Shown one piece after another: positions 36,431 through 44,792 of a DNA stretch of 62,228 bases. Under the pieces are notes generated by a model. The model was not told where the DNA came from. It searched no databases and saw only the letters and a program-made list of their open reading frames with translations. The position numbers were made by a program, and so were the translations under genes. The stretch spans positions 1 through 62,228 of IMG/VR virus record IMGVR_UViG_3300040806_003816, one strand, 5' to 3'. Numbering within the stretch: the first letter of the stretch is position 1; each line of letters starts with the position of its first letter. The DNA is from a virus.

Positions 36431-37147
36431 TTATTTATCTAAATAATCGGATAACTTTGTCATCAAATCAAGTGAACGTGTAAATTTATCTGTATTTACC
36501 TCTTTTTCTTGATTTTTTTCTTCATCTAGTTTTTCATCATACTTACCTCTATCATCAGGATTTAAGTATAAGTAAGCTCCTGGAGTTGAAGGTGCCGAAA
36601 CCAAATCAAAACATATTAATTCGAAATCATCTTGAACTTCATTTTTTTCTCCTTTATTTACAAGTGATCCAACACCTCTTGATGACACACCCATCGTAAC
36701 ACCTTGTCTCATTAAATTTGCCGCTTGATCACCTGGTGTTGAAACAACACCTCTTTCATGGAAACCAGGTGAGGTTAATAACTTTATCTTACCCATCAAT
36801 GTGTTTCCTTCCCACCAAACGTCAGTTATTAAATGAGAAACTCTATCTAAGTCAATTAATGAAGATTCTGGGTGGTTTAACTCAGAAATTGCCAAACCTT
36901 TTTGAATGTTATTTTTATACTTTTCAACTTCTCTTCTCAATATTTTTTCTGGATAAGTTCTACCGTTTCTATTTGGTATATCATACTTTTGTAAAGTCGC
37001 GTAAAAAACAAACGGCTTGGAGTGATCTAAGTCACCATAAGATTCTTTGATAACTTGGGCATTTCTTGAATCTCCTGGTGAGATCGATCCGGCATCATAC
37101 TCAATTAATATACCTTTTCCTATATCTGAGGGTCCTAAAACTTTCAT
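36431..37147 (-). CDS. gp21: Prohead core protease, gp21-like
   Basis: The 238 residues show the gp21 landmarks: QKYDIPNRNGRTYP at 53-66, ISELNHPE at 88-94 with the probable catalytic H92, and GVSSRGVGS at 153-161 containing the probable nucleophile serine (155 or 156). A late LVSAPSTPGAYLY segment follows. The enzyme matures proheads by cutting after (I/L)-x-E. Its presence makes the many leaders ending in that motif meaningful. The gene has a late motif 13 bases upstream. Confidence 0.9.
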   Translation of the reverse strand: MKVLGPSDIGKGILIEYDAGSISPGDSRNAQVIKESYGDLDHSKPFVFYATLQKYDIPNRNGRTYPEKILRREVEKYKNNIQKGLAISELNHPESSLIDLDRVSHLITDVWWEGNTLMGKIKLLTSPGFHERGVVSTPGDQAANLMRQGVTMGVSSRGVGSLVNKGEKNEVQDDFELICFDLVSAPSTPGAYLYLNPDDRGKYDEKLDEEKNQEKEVNTDKFTRSLDLMTKLSDYLDK

Positions 37148-37160
37148 ATCAAATTTATTT

Positions 37161-37168
37161 ATAAATAG
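37161..37168 (-). promoter_or_regulatory. Putative late promoter element CTATTTAT
   Basis: One-base variant of the motif, 13 bases before the ATG of the protease gene. Confidence 0.45.
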
Positions 37169-37180
37169 TTTGAATTTGAT

Positions 37181-37627
37181 TTAAGATGAAACTTTGATTG
37201 ATTTAGACTTATGTATTTTGAAATATTTTGATTTCATAAGATCTTCTTTATAAATCTGACCTATAATATTTTTTATTTTATTTCTTAATATTAAGGATTT
37301 GAAATTTTCGTTTTCTTCATTTAGAAATAGTGTAATTTCAAGATTCGCAAAACTTCTCTTACCTTCTTTTATACCACTACTTCTGATGTCTAGATCTATG
37401 ATATTATATTTTTTGAATGTTATTAAATCCATAGACTCCAAGACTGTATGTTTTATTTTTCTCTCCAAATTACCTACGATTCTTTCCCAATTCTCGTAAT
37501 GATCTGTTGGTTCGATCCAGCATTGTAAAACGATATATAATGATTTTAATTTTTTAGCGTCAACTGTACCAAAAAAACATGTCGCATTTTGTAAAAAATT
37601 CAACCGACTGGTTTTTCCTTTTTTCAT
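37181..37627 (-). CDS. Hypothetical head-region protein
   Basis: The 148 residues begin KKGKTSRLNFLQNATCFFGTVD and contain an LYIVLQCWIEPTDHYENWERI segment (LYIVLQCW then IEPTDHYENWERI) and a DLDIRSSGIKEGKRSFANLEITLFL segment (DLDIRSSGI then KEGKRSFANLEITLFL). No enzyme motif was recognised. It is located where small head completion or assembly genes lie in T4-like genomes, just upstream of the protease. Confidence 0.5.
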   Translation of the reverse strand: MKKGKTSRLNFLQNATCFFGTVDAKKLKSLYIVLQCWIEPTDHYENWERIVGNLERKIKHTVLESMDLITFKKYNIIDLDIRSSGIKEGKRSFANLEITLFLNEENENFKSLILRNKIKNIIGQIYKEDLMKSKYFKIHKSKSIKVSS

Positions 37628-37673
37628 ATTTTAAACATAATAATAGTTTATTTTTATAATTAAAAATATAAGT

Positions 37674-37681
37674 TATATTTG
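37674..37681 (+). promoter_or_regulatory. Putative host-type -7 element before bS21
   Basis: TATATTTG fits the Bacteroidota -7 consensus TAnnTTTG and lies 31 bases before the bS21 start. No clear -33 TTTG was found upstream, so this is tentative. Confidence 0.35.
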
Positions 37682-37699
37682 TACATTTGTCAAAAGAAA

Positions 37700-37707
37700 C
37701 TATTTAT
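37700..37707 (+). promoter_or_regulatory. Putative late promoter element CTATTTAT before bS21
   Basis: One-base variant of the late motif, only 5 bases before the bS21 ATG at 37713. With the host-type element upstream, the gene could be transcribed both early and late. Confidence 0.4.
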
Positions 37708-37712
37708 ATAAC

Positions 37713-37901
37713 ATGCTAATAGTCAAAGTAAATAAAAAAGATGGGATAGAGAGGGCTCTGAAAATTTACAAGAACAAAGTTCAAAAAGTTAAACAGAATG
37801 AAAAGATTCGTTCTAATATGTTTTTTGAGAAAAAAAGTGTTAAAAAAAGAAAATCTAAAAAGAAGGCGATTTACTTACACAAAAAATCACAGATTTTCTG
37901 A
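37713..37901 (+). CDS. rpsU: Ribosomal protein bS21 homologue
   Basis: The 62 residues align along their whole length with bacterial bS21: MLIVKVNKKDGIERALKIYK at the start, then FFEKKSVKKRKSKKKAIY. The conserved I-E-R-A-L-K-x-Y-K and F-E-K-x-S-V-K-K-R blocks are intact. Tyr54 lies at the position that, in Flavobacterium ribosomes, helps hold the anti-Shine-Dalgarno tail of 16S rRNA (established for that host; the correspondence is by residue number and context). The gene is inserted alone on the plus strand inside the minus-strand head block and overlaps the end of the 37887 gene by 15 bases. It could replace host bS21 on infected ribosomes. Confidence 0.85.
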   Translation: MLIVKVNKKDGIERALKIYKNKVQKVKQNEKIRSNMFFEKKSVKKRKSKKKAIYLHKKSQIF

Positions 37902-38612
37902 TAACTGTTTCAATTGAAATAAAGAAAATAAGTTTACTTCATTAGAATTAATTTTCTCGATTGTCTTATCAACTTTTGTTTTCAATTCTTGGTCACTAGA
38001 TGATTCATTTAGTTGTAAATTAAGACTTTCGAAAATTTTAGTCTTTTCATTTTCATACTCTACCTTTAATTCATCATTACTCATCGATAAATATTTTTTT
38101 ACCTGATTTAGATCTGACTCACTCAAGTTCGAAAAATTTCTATCGAATGTTTTTGCGGCAATGACTTTCATTGAAGAAAGAGGTAAATCTATTTTAGAAG
38201 TTGGTATGTCGACCTTACTTTCTTGTAATAAAGATTTAATCTTATTTTTTGATTCAATTCTTTCTAGAATTTTATCGGATGTTTTATGGTAAACTAGATT
38301 ATCAATATCAATATAATTATTAACATCCAATTTCAAACCTTCAGAGAGTTTACCGATCTTATCTTTGTTACTTATCAGAATATTCTCTAAAATGGTTAAA
38401 CTTTCTTCCAAATATTCTCCTGATACTGTTTGATCTAATTCTTGTGATTCACTTAGGTTATCGTAAATACTGTAAGCTTCACAAATTTGTTTGTCAGATA
38501 ATACGTTATCTTTGAAAAATTTCATGTTTGTTTTAAATTCATTAGTACCATATGATTCCGTCAATGAATTTTCGATATATGTCTTGAGTTGTCCAAAAGT
38601 TTTCATAGCCAT
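37887..38612 (-). CDS. Helical protein with capsid-targeting-type leader
   Basis: The 241 residues start MAMKTFGQLKTYIENSLTE-S, with a putative gp21 cut after L-T-E at residue 19. This fits T4 internal protein leaders such as MKTYQEFI-type sequences. The rest is almost wholly helical, with repeated LSESD, LQES and LNES strings, some of which (SLLQE, SLNLQLNE) could be further cleavage sites. The position directly after the portal gene parallels the T4 small core genes 67 and 68. A prohead core component is the best guess. Confidence 0.6.
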   Translation of the reverse strand: MAMKTFGQLKTYIENSLTESYGTNEFKTNMKFFKDNVLSDKQICEAYSIYDNLSESQELDQTVSGEYLEESLTILENILISNKDKIGKLSEGLKLDVNNYIDIDNLVYHKTSDKILERIESKNKIKSLLQESKVDIPTSKIDLPLSSMKVIAAKTFDRNFSNLSESDLNQVKKYLSMSNDELKVEYENEKTKIFESLNLQLNESSSDQELKTKVDKTIEKINSNEVNLFSLFQLKQLSENL

Positions 38613-38619
38613 TTTATTT

Positions 38620-38627
38620 ATAAATAT
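38620..38627 (-). promoter_or_regulatory. Putative late promoter element ATATTTAT
   Basis: Exact motif, 7 bases before the ATG at 38612, touching the end of the portal gene. Confidence 0.5.
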
Positions 38628-40477
38628 TACAATAAAAGTTTATTGAGTTTTTCTTCGATTTCTTTCAAGTCTTCACGACCTTTAGATAGATCAATAGAAT
38701 CTTTACCATTTAGTAATGAATCCTCTAAAATTAAATCAAGATCCTTATTTTTTACAAATGATTCTATGGGTGTTTCTTCAGTACCACCACCTTCATCACC
38801 TCCTAAATCACCACCTAAGTCTCCACCTAAATCTCCACCTAAATCAGGAGGAGGTCCTCCACCCAAATCTCCAAATCCAGAATCAGATGGTTCTGAAACC
38901 TCACCTTCTTGTTCACCCGTATCTTGATCAACCTTATTACCGTAAAGTTTGTCAATGTTGGCGAACAATCCAGTCTTAGAAATAACTTCAGGTGTTTTTT
39001 CTAATTCAGCAGCTACGGCTTTTTCAATTCTTTGTTGTTGTATATCCAACTTAATTTCGTCATCTGAAAGACCAAGAATATGTTTCTTAGCCCATGAGCT
39101 GGATACTGCTTGGATTCCATTACCAGGATCAGAGACCGCATCTCTATATAGTTGAATTTTAGATTGCCAATTTTCTACTTTGAGTAGGTCTGCTTGAGTT
39201 GATGGGTTAGTCAGTGAAAGAGTAAAGTTTGTTAGTTCATCTTCAAATCCTAATATGTAAAGGTGAATAATAGCAATTTTATTCAATTCTGCTATCATAG
39301 ACTTTTGTATTTTATTAATTGTTCTTGCAAACCTGATATCTTGTAAAGCTAAAGTTTTACCGTCACCCACCACTTCTTCAAAACCTAGGAATGCTTTAGG
39401 AACCCTTAGTGCTGTCAATAACTTTTTTTGGATGTACTCAATATCCGCTATTTCAGATAAGTTTTGTGCTCCTGGTAAAGTATCGATTGGATTAGGTGCG
39501 TTAGGGTCCCTGACAGGTATGAAATAATCTTGATCGACAGCCATCTGATTGTATCTCAAATCAACATTACCATTTTGAGGATCTGCAACTTGATCTCTCT
39601 TGAATTTATTCGCAACTCTTTGGATATATGGTTCAACATCCTTATCGTCCATATTTCCCACGAAAACTTTAAAGACTCTTCTTTCTGGTGCCCTAGATGT
39701 TCTGTAAATTAACATCGCATCTTCAGACAAGATTAATTGTTTCCAAATCCTTCTAGCTTTTTCTAACATGGAAGTACCATAGGGTAACTTTCTATCGTCA
39801 CCTAATAATCTGAAGTGAGCAATTTCCCATGTGTTAAAACTCATGTCCTTAACTTGCCAAAGAAACTTTAACGAATCATTTTCAGTATCGGTAGTGTTTC
39901 TTTCAGGACGTAGTTTCATACCTCTCTCTAATCTTTGTATTTCAATGTTAGGTAATTGTTGTCCTCCCATTACACCTTTTTCTGGGTCAAGTTTTAAAAA
40001 TACAAAGTTATCTCCATACTTACATGTGTTTCTAGTCCACATTTGAAGATTCGTATTAATATCCAATTTGTTATTGAACAAATCAGCGAGTATAGACTTT
40101 ATTCTTTTACTTTCAGAATATATCTGTAAAATAAATCCATCTTCATTAGGTGTTGTAGATTCTTCGGCGTATATGTCTAATGCGGCAGATATTTCAGGAG
40201 TATACTCCATAGATTCATAATCATAAAAAGATGCTAACCTAGTAGGTTCATAATAGACGGCTTGTGTGTATAAATTATTTTCAATTTTTTGCCACTGTTG
40301 ACCTAAATAGTAAGTTTGTTGTGCTTGTAGTTTTTCCTTCTCATACTCACTCTTGTTAGTCGTCTTTAATAATTCTTGTTTATCAAATTTGAAAACTGGT
40401 GGTTGCTGATCCAAGGTTGAATCAGGTCCAAAAACCTTTGTTAGTCTTTGCCAAATTGTATAATTGTTATCTGCCAT
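38627..40477 (-). CDS. gp20: Portal vertex protein, gp20-like
   Basis: The 616 residues match gp20-type portals. The clip/wing region has TRLASFYDYESMEYTPEISA then ALDIYAEESTTPNEDG. A central TRNTCKYGDNFVFLKL segment follows. The later LTALRVPKAFLGFEEVVGDG, then KTLALQDIRFARTINKIQ and a coiled Q-rich helix, forms the stem/crown. The C-terminus carries a Gly/Asp low-complexity tail (DLGG repeated) absent from T4. It forms the dodecameric DNA entry ring. The start is supported by a late motif four bases upstream. Confidence 0.92.
   Translation of the reverse strand: MADNNYTIWQRLTKVFGPDSTLDQQPPVFKFDKQELLKTTNKSEYEKEKLQAQQTYYLGQQWQKIENNLYTQAVYYEPTRLASFYDYESMEYTPEISAALDIYAEESTTPNEDGFILQIYSESKRIKSILADLFNNKLDINTNLQMWTRNTCKYGDNFVFLKLDPEKGVMGGQQLPNIEIQRLERGMKLRPERNTTDTENDSLKFLWQVKDMSFNTWEIAHFRLLGDDRKLPYGTSMLEKARRIWKQLILSEDAMLIYRTSRAPERRVFKVFVGNMDDKDVEPYIQRVANKFKRDQVADPQNGNVDLRYNQMAVDQDYFIPVRDPNAPNPIDTLPGAQNLSEIADIEYIQKKLLTALRVPKAFLGFEEVVGDGKTLALQDIRFARTINKIQKSMIAELNKIAIIHLYILGFEDELTNFTLSLTNPSTQADLLKVENWQSKIQLYRDAVSDPGNGIQAVSSSWAKKHILGLSDDEIKLDIQQQRIEKAVAAELEKTPEVISKTGLFANIDKLYGNKVDQDTGEQEGEVSEPSDSGFGDLGGGPPPDLGGDLGGDLGGDLGGDEGGGTEETPIESFVKNKDLDLILEDSLLNGKDSIDLSKGREDLKEIEEKLNKLLL
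38799..38846 (-). repeat. 12-bp tandem repeat coding DLGG in the portal tail
   Basis: Four near-identical 12-base units encode D-L-G-G four times in a row in the C-terminal tail of the portal protein, flanked by Pro/Gly-rich sequence. This is a likely hot spot for length variation. Confidence 0.8.
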
Positions 40478-40481
40478 ACTG

Positions 40482-40489
40482 ATAAATAT
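40482..40489 (-). promoter_or_regulatory. Putative late promoter element ATATTTAT
   Basis: Exact motif with only four bases (CAGT) before the portal ATG at 40477, the same spacing as at 25070 and 57677. Confidence 0.55.
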
Positions 40490-40507
40490 AAAGAAATATA
40501 CTATTAC

Positions 40508-42277
40508 TTAAATAGAACCTCTACCAAAAAGCCAAGAATATTCTCTATAATCTTTCTTCAAAGCATCTCTTTGGTGACCCTCACTTCTATAGTAGTTTGG
40601 TATTGATGGATTAAAATCTGCAACTTTTTGACTTTGGTCACTTTCTTGTAACGACCAACTGTCAACCATTGCTTTAGTTTGTTCGGTCAATTTATTAAGT
40701 TGTGTAAATGAATTTTCACCGACGTAAATTGCCATTGCCATAGCCATTATCAAATCATCATGTTGTCCCTTCATATGGTCTGGTCTACCATTTATATATA
40801 CAAAAGTGTTAAGTTCATTCAAAAGTCTGATTGATCTTACAGTAAACTTATGTCTCAAACACTCCTCAAATGACGAAATTATTTGTACTCTTTTTGAGTT
40901 GAAATTTAGACCTGGTATTTTTTCGTTAACTTTCGGATCATATTTCCATTTGTTGAATACATCTTTTCCCTCTACGTATAAGTCTTTGTAACCTAGTTCT
41001 TGTAATTTACGTGAAGTAGAAACTCCCATACCTCCAGTAATATCGATAACAACAAATGCGGAATACATTGTTGCCCATTTGTAAGCGACTTCAGCTGCGA
41101 CATCTGGTGGTATCTTACCTAAGTATTCTAAAACTTGTTCCCTTTCATCGAAATCTATGATACAAAATGTCGTAAAATCTTCACTATCACCTCGAGAAAC
41201 ATCTATACCCATAATGTATTTGTGACCTATGACCGGTTCTTTCCATTGCCAAAGAGCACCACCCATAAATTTATTTTCAGGTTCCCTTATACAATTGTCT
41301 TTTAGATATTCAACAGTTTCAGAGGGAATAACATTATCACCAGATCCAAGAAAATTACATTCAAGTTCTTGAGAAATTTTTCGTCTGTCAAACTTGAGTT
41401 TTTTAGCCATAGCTTCGAACCAAGAGGACAATGGTTTATATCCTTTTTCAAAATGTGATTTGATCTCATCAAAGTCTCTTTCTCTGGGATTTATGTGTGA
41501 ATAATCTATTGTTATTTCACTGTCATTATAGTCTTCTCTATTCAACAAATAATGAACTATATCTTTAGTTTGAACCAACTTTAAGTCAGAAGTGTATCTT
41601 GGATCCCGATACCAAAACATTTCGGTGACTTGGAAATCATTCATACCCTTCAATGACTGATCATATATCTGATAATATATGGGGTCAAACCCATTAGGTG
41701 TTGAAATTACAATCACTTTACCCCCTGTTGAGAGGGAAGCCATACAAGCTGCCCAAAAATCATCATCAGCTTCAATATAAGCCGCCTCATCAAAAATTAG
41801 TGTGGTAGGTGTATATCCCCTAAGTGCGTCCTTTGATGTTGCAACCGCCTTAACTTCACAACCGTTACTTAGTTTAAAATGTCTCTGTGAATTTTTTTCG
41901 TTAGAGAAATTAATACCTAACCAATCTGGCCATTGATCAACAAACCCTCTGATTTTATTGGCCATCTCAACCGCAGTATCTAATTTATTTGCGATTATCA
42001 GAATTTTTTCTGGTCTACTTTTGGAAGCAAATACAATTTTCTTGGATACCCAAGCCGATGTGACTGTGGATACACCTGCTTGTCTATATTTCAGAGCAAT
42101 ATTTTCTTCATGTTTTTCAAAATCTTCTATCAATTTTTTTTGATCAGGAAATAATTTTAAAGGTACGTATCCCTTTTGAGTATTATCATATGTTTGTAGA
42201 TAAGTACTCATAGCATAGTCAGTATCTCTGACACACTTAGCGTATTCTAGTAAAACTTTTTCCTTTGTCAGACCCAT
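40508..42277 (-). CDS. gp17: Terminase large subunit, gp17-like
   Basis: The 589 residues contain an ATPase half with a variant Walker A (ALKYRQAGVST, 61-71), Walker B TLIFDEAAY (159-167, D163 and E164) and ISTPNGF coupling motif (191-197). The nuclease half has MGIDVSRGD (D359), VVIDITGGMG (D412) and GQHDDLIMA (D507/D508), the three acidic sites of the RNase H-like fold. It packages and cuts DNA at the portal. Its start overlaps the stop of the upstream gene (TAATG). All catalytic residues are present. Confidence 0.94.
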   Translation of the reverse strand: MGLTKEKVLLEYAKCVRDTDYAMSTYLQTYDNTQKGYVPLKLFPDQKKLIEDFEKHEENIALKYRQAGVSTVTSAWVSKKIVFASKSRPEKILIIANKLDTAVEMANKIRGFVDQWPDWLGINFSNEKNSQRHFKLSNGCEVKAVATSKDALRGYTPTTLIFDEAAYIEADDDFWAACMASLSTGGKVIVISTPNGFDPIYYQIYDQSLKGMNDFQVTEMFWYRDPRYTSDLKLVQTKDIVHYLLNREDYNDSEITIDYSHINPRERDFDEIKSHFEKGYKPLSSWFEAMAKKLKFDRRKISQELECNFLGSGDNVIPSETVEYLKDNCIREPENKFMGGALWQWKEPVIGHKYIMGIDVSRGDSEDFTTFCIIDFDEREQVLEYLGKIPPDVAAEVAYKWATMYSAFVVIDITGGMGVSTSRKLQELGYKDLYVEGKDVFNKWKYDPKVNEKIPGLNFNSKRVQIISSFEECLRHKFTVRSIRLLNELNTFVYINGRPDHMKGQHDDLIMAMAMAIYVGENSFTQLNKLTEQTKAMVDSWSLQESDQSQKVADFNPSIPNYYRSEGHQRDALKKDYREYSWLFGRGSI

Positions 42278-43548
42278 TATGTAAGAGAGATTCCTAAATC
42301 ACCTAAGAAATCTTCTAATCCTCCTTCATCATCGTCGTCATCATCTGAGTATTGACTCATTGCATCCTCATAATCATATCCTTTTAATTCGTCTATGATT
42401 TCATCAACCATGTTAGATACAATTTTCTTACCCTCTTCAGATCCTGAAAGTATCATTCTAGCAACCTCGAAGAATTCATCGGTAGTCAAAGATGAAAATC
42501 TTGAGAATAGATAGTTTTGAATTTCTCTCATATCATCTTCGAAAAGTTTATCTGGATAGGACTCAGTGAACTTTTCCCAAATGACTGGTCCAAGTCTTAA
42601 ATCCCAAACTTCATATGGTAATGTATCTTCAGCACCCATAACCATTTCCGCAGCTCTAGGATCATCAGGTAAACCTTGAGTTCCTAAAACTTCGTAAACT
42701 CCTTTAATCAATTCATGAATAAGGACTGGAAAAAAGAGACCTTTAGCTCTGATCGTAGGTGGATCAGTAGTTTCATCAATTTCTTCGGAACCCTGTACTC
42801 CTTCACCACCCTCAGCGGCTGACATAGTCATTTGGTCTGGCATAATCCAATATAGAAGATCATTAATAGACATTAGTACACCATATAGATTTAGAAGTTC
42901 TGGATTGATATTATTTATTTCTTCACTAACGAGATTGAACATATAGTGACCCTTTTTTGATGCTCCTTGAATCAATGAGTTTATGAATCTCCTTTTAGCC
43001 TTCTCAAGATCAAATTTCTCAAATGCTGCCATAAAGTTTTCAAGGTCATCTTCGGCTTCATTACTTTCAATACCGAATACATCCTGAATTTCCTCATCTT
43101 CAAATTCTTCAGGTTGTCCTTGCATTTTTGAAGTGTCAATACCGCCTGGCATCGACATTAATTCTACGTCATATTGAAAAGCATCGTCCGGTAAAGACAT
43201 TTCTTTTTTTACGAGATCGACAGCTAATTGTTCTAAAAAACCCTCATTATTTGATTCTAATTCCTTTACACGTCTTACGGCATTCATCAACATCATCTGT
43301 AATTGCATGAAAGCATTTTGACCCGCAACTTCTTGCATTCCAGTATATTGTTTAACCTTTTCAACAACATCTTTAAATCTCTTAGAAGCTACAAGTTCCG
43401 CAAAACTATTATCAAACTCATCCTCTTCTTTTCCTGGAAAAGCTGGATTGTCTGACAGAGGTGTATCACCACTTGAAATCTTTCTTTCGATATCTTGATC
43501 CATTCTTTCTGGACCGTCATATTGTATTTGTTCTTTAATCTTGCTCAT
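42277..43548 (-). CDS. Conserved head-block protein upstream of terminase
   Basis: The 423 residues are acidic and helical, with a poly-Asp tail (YSDDDDDDEGGLEDFLGDLG). The middle contains a LKGLFFPVLIHELIKGVYE-like stretch (GLFFPVLIHELIKGVYEVLG), which recurs in hypothetical proteins next to terminase in Bacteroidota T4-like phages by my recollection. It does not resemble a small terminase subunit. It is translationally coupled to gp17 and overlaps the next upstream gene by 14 bases. Function unknown. Confidence 0.6.
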   Translation of the reverse strand: MSKIKEQIQYDGPERMDQDIERKISSGDTPLSDNPAFPGKEEDEFDNSFAELVASKRFKDVVEKVKQYTGMQEVAGQNAFMQLQMMLMNAVRRVKELESNNEGFLEQLAVDLVKKEMSLPDDAFQYDVELMSMPGGIDTSKMQGQPEEFEDEEIQDVFGIESNEAEDDLENFMAAFEKFDLEKAKRRFINSLIQGASKKGHYMFNLVSEEINNINPELLNLYGVLMSINDLLYWIMPDQMTMSAAEGGEGVQGSEEIDETTDPPTIRAKGLFFPVLIHELIKGVYEVLGTQGLPDDPRAAEMVMGAEDTLPYEVWDLRLGPVIWEKFTESYPDKLFEDDMREIQNYLFSRFSSLTTDEFFEVARMILSGSEEGKKIVSNMVDEIIDELKGYDYEDAMSQYSDDDDDDEGGLEDFLGDLGISLT

Positions 43549-44392
43549 CTTTAAATGTAATATTGATATTATCGAATTTGAAAAAATCTGGAATTGATTG
43601 ATCCTCGGCCTTAGGCTTCGGTGAATGTTTTGGTTTGTAAGGAGTACCTCTTTTTGGTTTTTCTTTTGTTCCTGGTTTTACTCTTGTAGGTGCAGTCTCA
43701 GTGTTTCCCGCTTTTGGTTTGGGTGAATGTTTTGGTTTATAAGGTGTACCTCTTTTGGGTTTTTCTTTTGTACCAGGCTTAACCCTTGTAGGTGCAACTT
43801 CTTGTTCGATCAAATCTTTTTTTGTAATCATACCTTCAGTTTCTAAAATTAAAGATACTAAAGATTCTTCTAATTTCCTAATACTTTCTTTTTTAACATC
43901 TAAAACACATCTTTCAAACTTCTTAGATTCTTCTTTAGAATAGGAATCTCTTTTTCTACCAACTAACCCTAAAGAAGATGTGCAGATAGCATATGGATTA
44001 TCTTCTTCCTCATCAATCATCCCATCTTGATAATTATCCATACCGTCATCCGTACTTGGACCTACTTGTTTAGGGTCCTGAGTTTGTTGACCGTCATACG
44101 GGTTAATTGTGTTGATATCTGATTCTCCCATTTCACCTTCTTGTGTGGTCACTGTCACTGAACCATCGTCATTTGGAACTACAGTACCATCATCAACTTT
44201 TATACCGGCATTTTTATTTTTCATTGACTGTACGTCTTGTTTTGAATACGTGGTCTTTTGAACTGTAGTGGTTGTGGATTCACCGATAATTTTATTATAT
44301 AATTGATGAATGTCACTATTAGTCATTTCTTTAAGTGTGTTATACTTAAATCCCTCACTTACCAATTTCAATATTTTTCTATTTTTATTCAT
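43535..44392 (-). CDS. Virion-type protein with two basic Pro/Lys repeats
   Basis: ATG 44392 is preferred to TTG 44398; the 285 residues begin MNKNRKILKLVSE-G, another short leader ending in x-S-E. Then come FKYNTLKEMT and helical sequence, an acidic Asp/Gln-rich middle, and two identical 29-residue repeats beginning APTRVKPGTKEKPKRGTPYK that are very basic. The C-terminus is short and acidic. The repeats suggest nucleic acid or capsid binding. Position upstream of the terminase block suggests a head role. Confidence 0.55.
   Translation of the reverse strand: MNKNRKILKLVSEGFKYNTLKEMTNSDIHQLYNKIIGESTTTTVQKTTYSKQDVQSMKNKNAGIKVDDGTVVPNDDGSVTVTTQEGEMGESDINTINPYDGQQTQDPKQVGPSTDDGMDNYQDGMIDEEEDNPYAICTSSLGLVGRKRDSYSKEESKKFERCVLDVKKESIRKLEESLVSLILETEGMITKKDLIEQEVAPTRVKPGTKEKPKRGTPYKPKHSPKPKAGNTETAPTRVKPGTKEKPKRGTPYKPKHSPKPKAEDQSIPDFFKFDNINITFKDEQD
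43607..43795 (-). repeat. Two 87-bp direct repeats coding a basic 29-residue unit
   Basis: Units at 43709-43795 and 43607-43693 encode the same 29 residues (APTRV...KPKA) with many silent differences, separated by a 5-codon linker (GNTET). The silent divergence suggests the repeat is old and maintained at the protein level. Confidence 0.85.
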
Positions 44393-44792
44393 TTCCAATC
44401 AAAATTTTATCATCCATCAAGATTAGATCTCTTTCATAAATCTTATCTTCAATACTTTGTACTGTTTCACCATAAGAAAATACTAATCTATCAAATTTTT
44501 TATTAACTACATAATGAGAATCCTCGTTTTCCCAAGCAAGTGCAATGACTCCATCAATTGAGTCATAAAAAGAGAAAAAATCAGAGTCTTGAATTAGATT
44601 TAGTTCAAGACCTGAATTTTTCAAAATTTTAACAAGTGATATAAATTCTAAATTAGGTGGTTCTGGTTTTGACATTGCGGGACTTTCATCCCATCCTTCT
44701 CCCCAAACGTTTTCTTTATCAGAAAAGATAAATTCATAAACATTATCACCCCTATAGTTAGGTCCTAATTCATTTACATATACAAGTTTCAT
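44385..44792 (-). CDS. Conserved hypothetical phage protein
   Basis: The 135 residues begin MKLVYVNELGPNYRGDNVYE, continue FIFSDKENVWGEGWDESPA and end with GVIALAWENED and a short basic tail. This looks like a compact alpha/beta protein. I recall similar proteins in T4-like phages without known function. It overlaps the upstream acidic gene by 4 bases and the downstream gene by 8 bases. Confidence 0.55.
   Translation of the reverse strand: MKLVYVNELGPNYRGDNVYEFIFSDKENVWGEGWDESPAMSKPEPPNLEFISLVKILKNSGLELNLIQDSDFFSFYDSIDGVIALAWENEDSHYVVNKKFDRLVFSYGETVQSIEDKIYERDLILMDDKILIGNE

Noticed and set aside
42277-43548. Small terminase subunit
   Set aside because: At 423 acidic residues it is much larger than gp16 and has no HTH-like segment that I can recognise.
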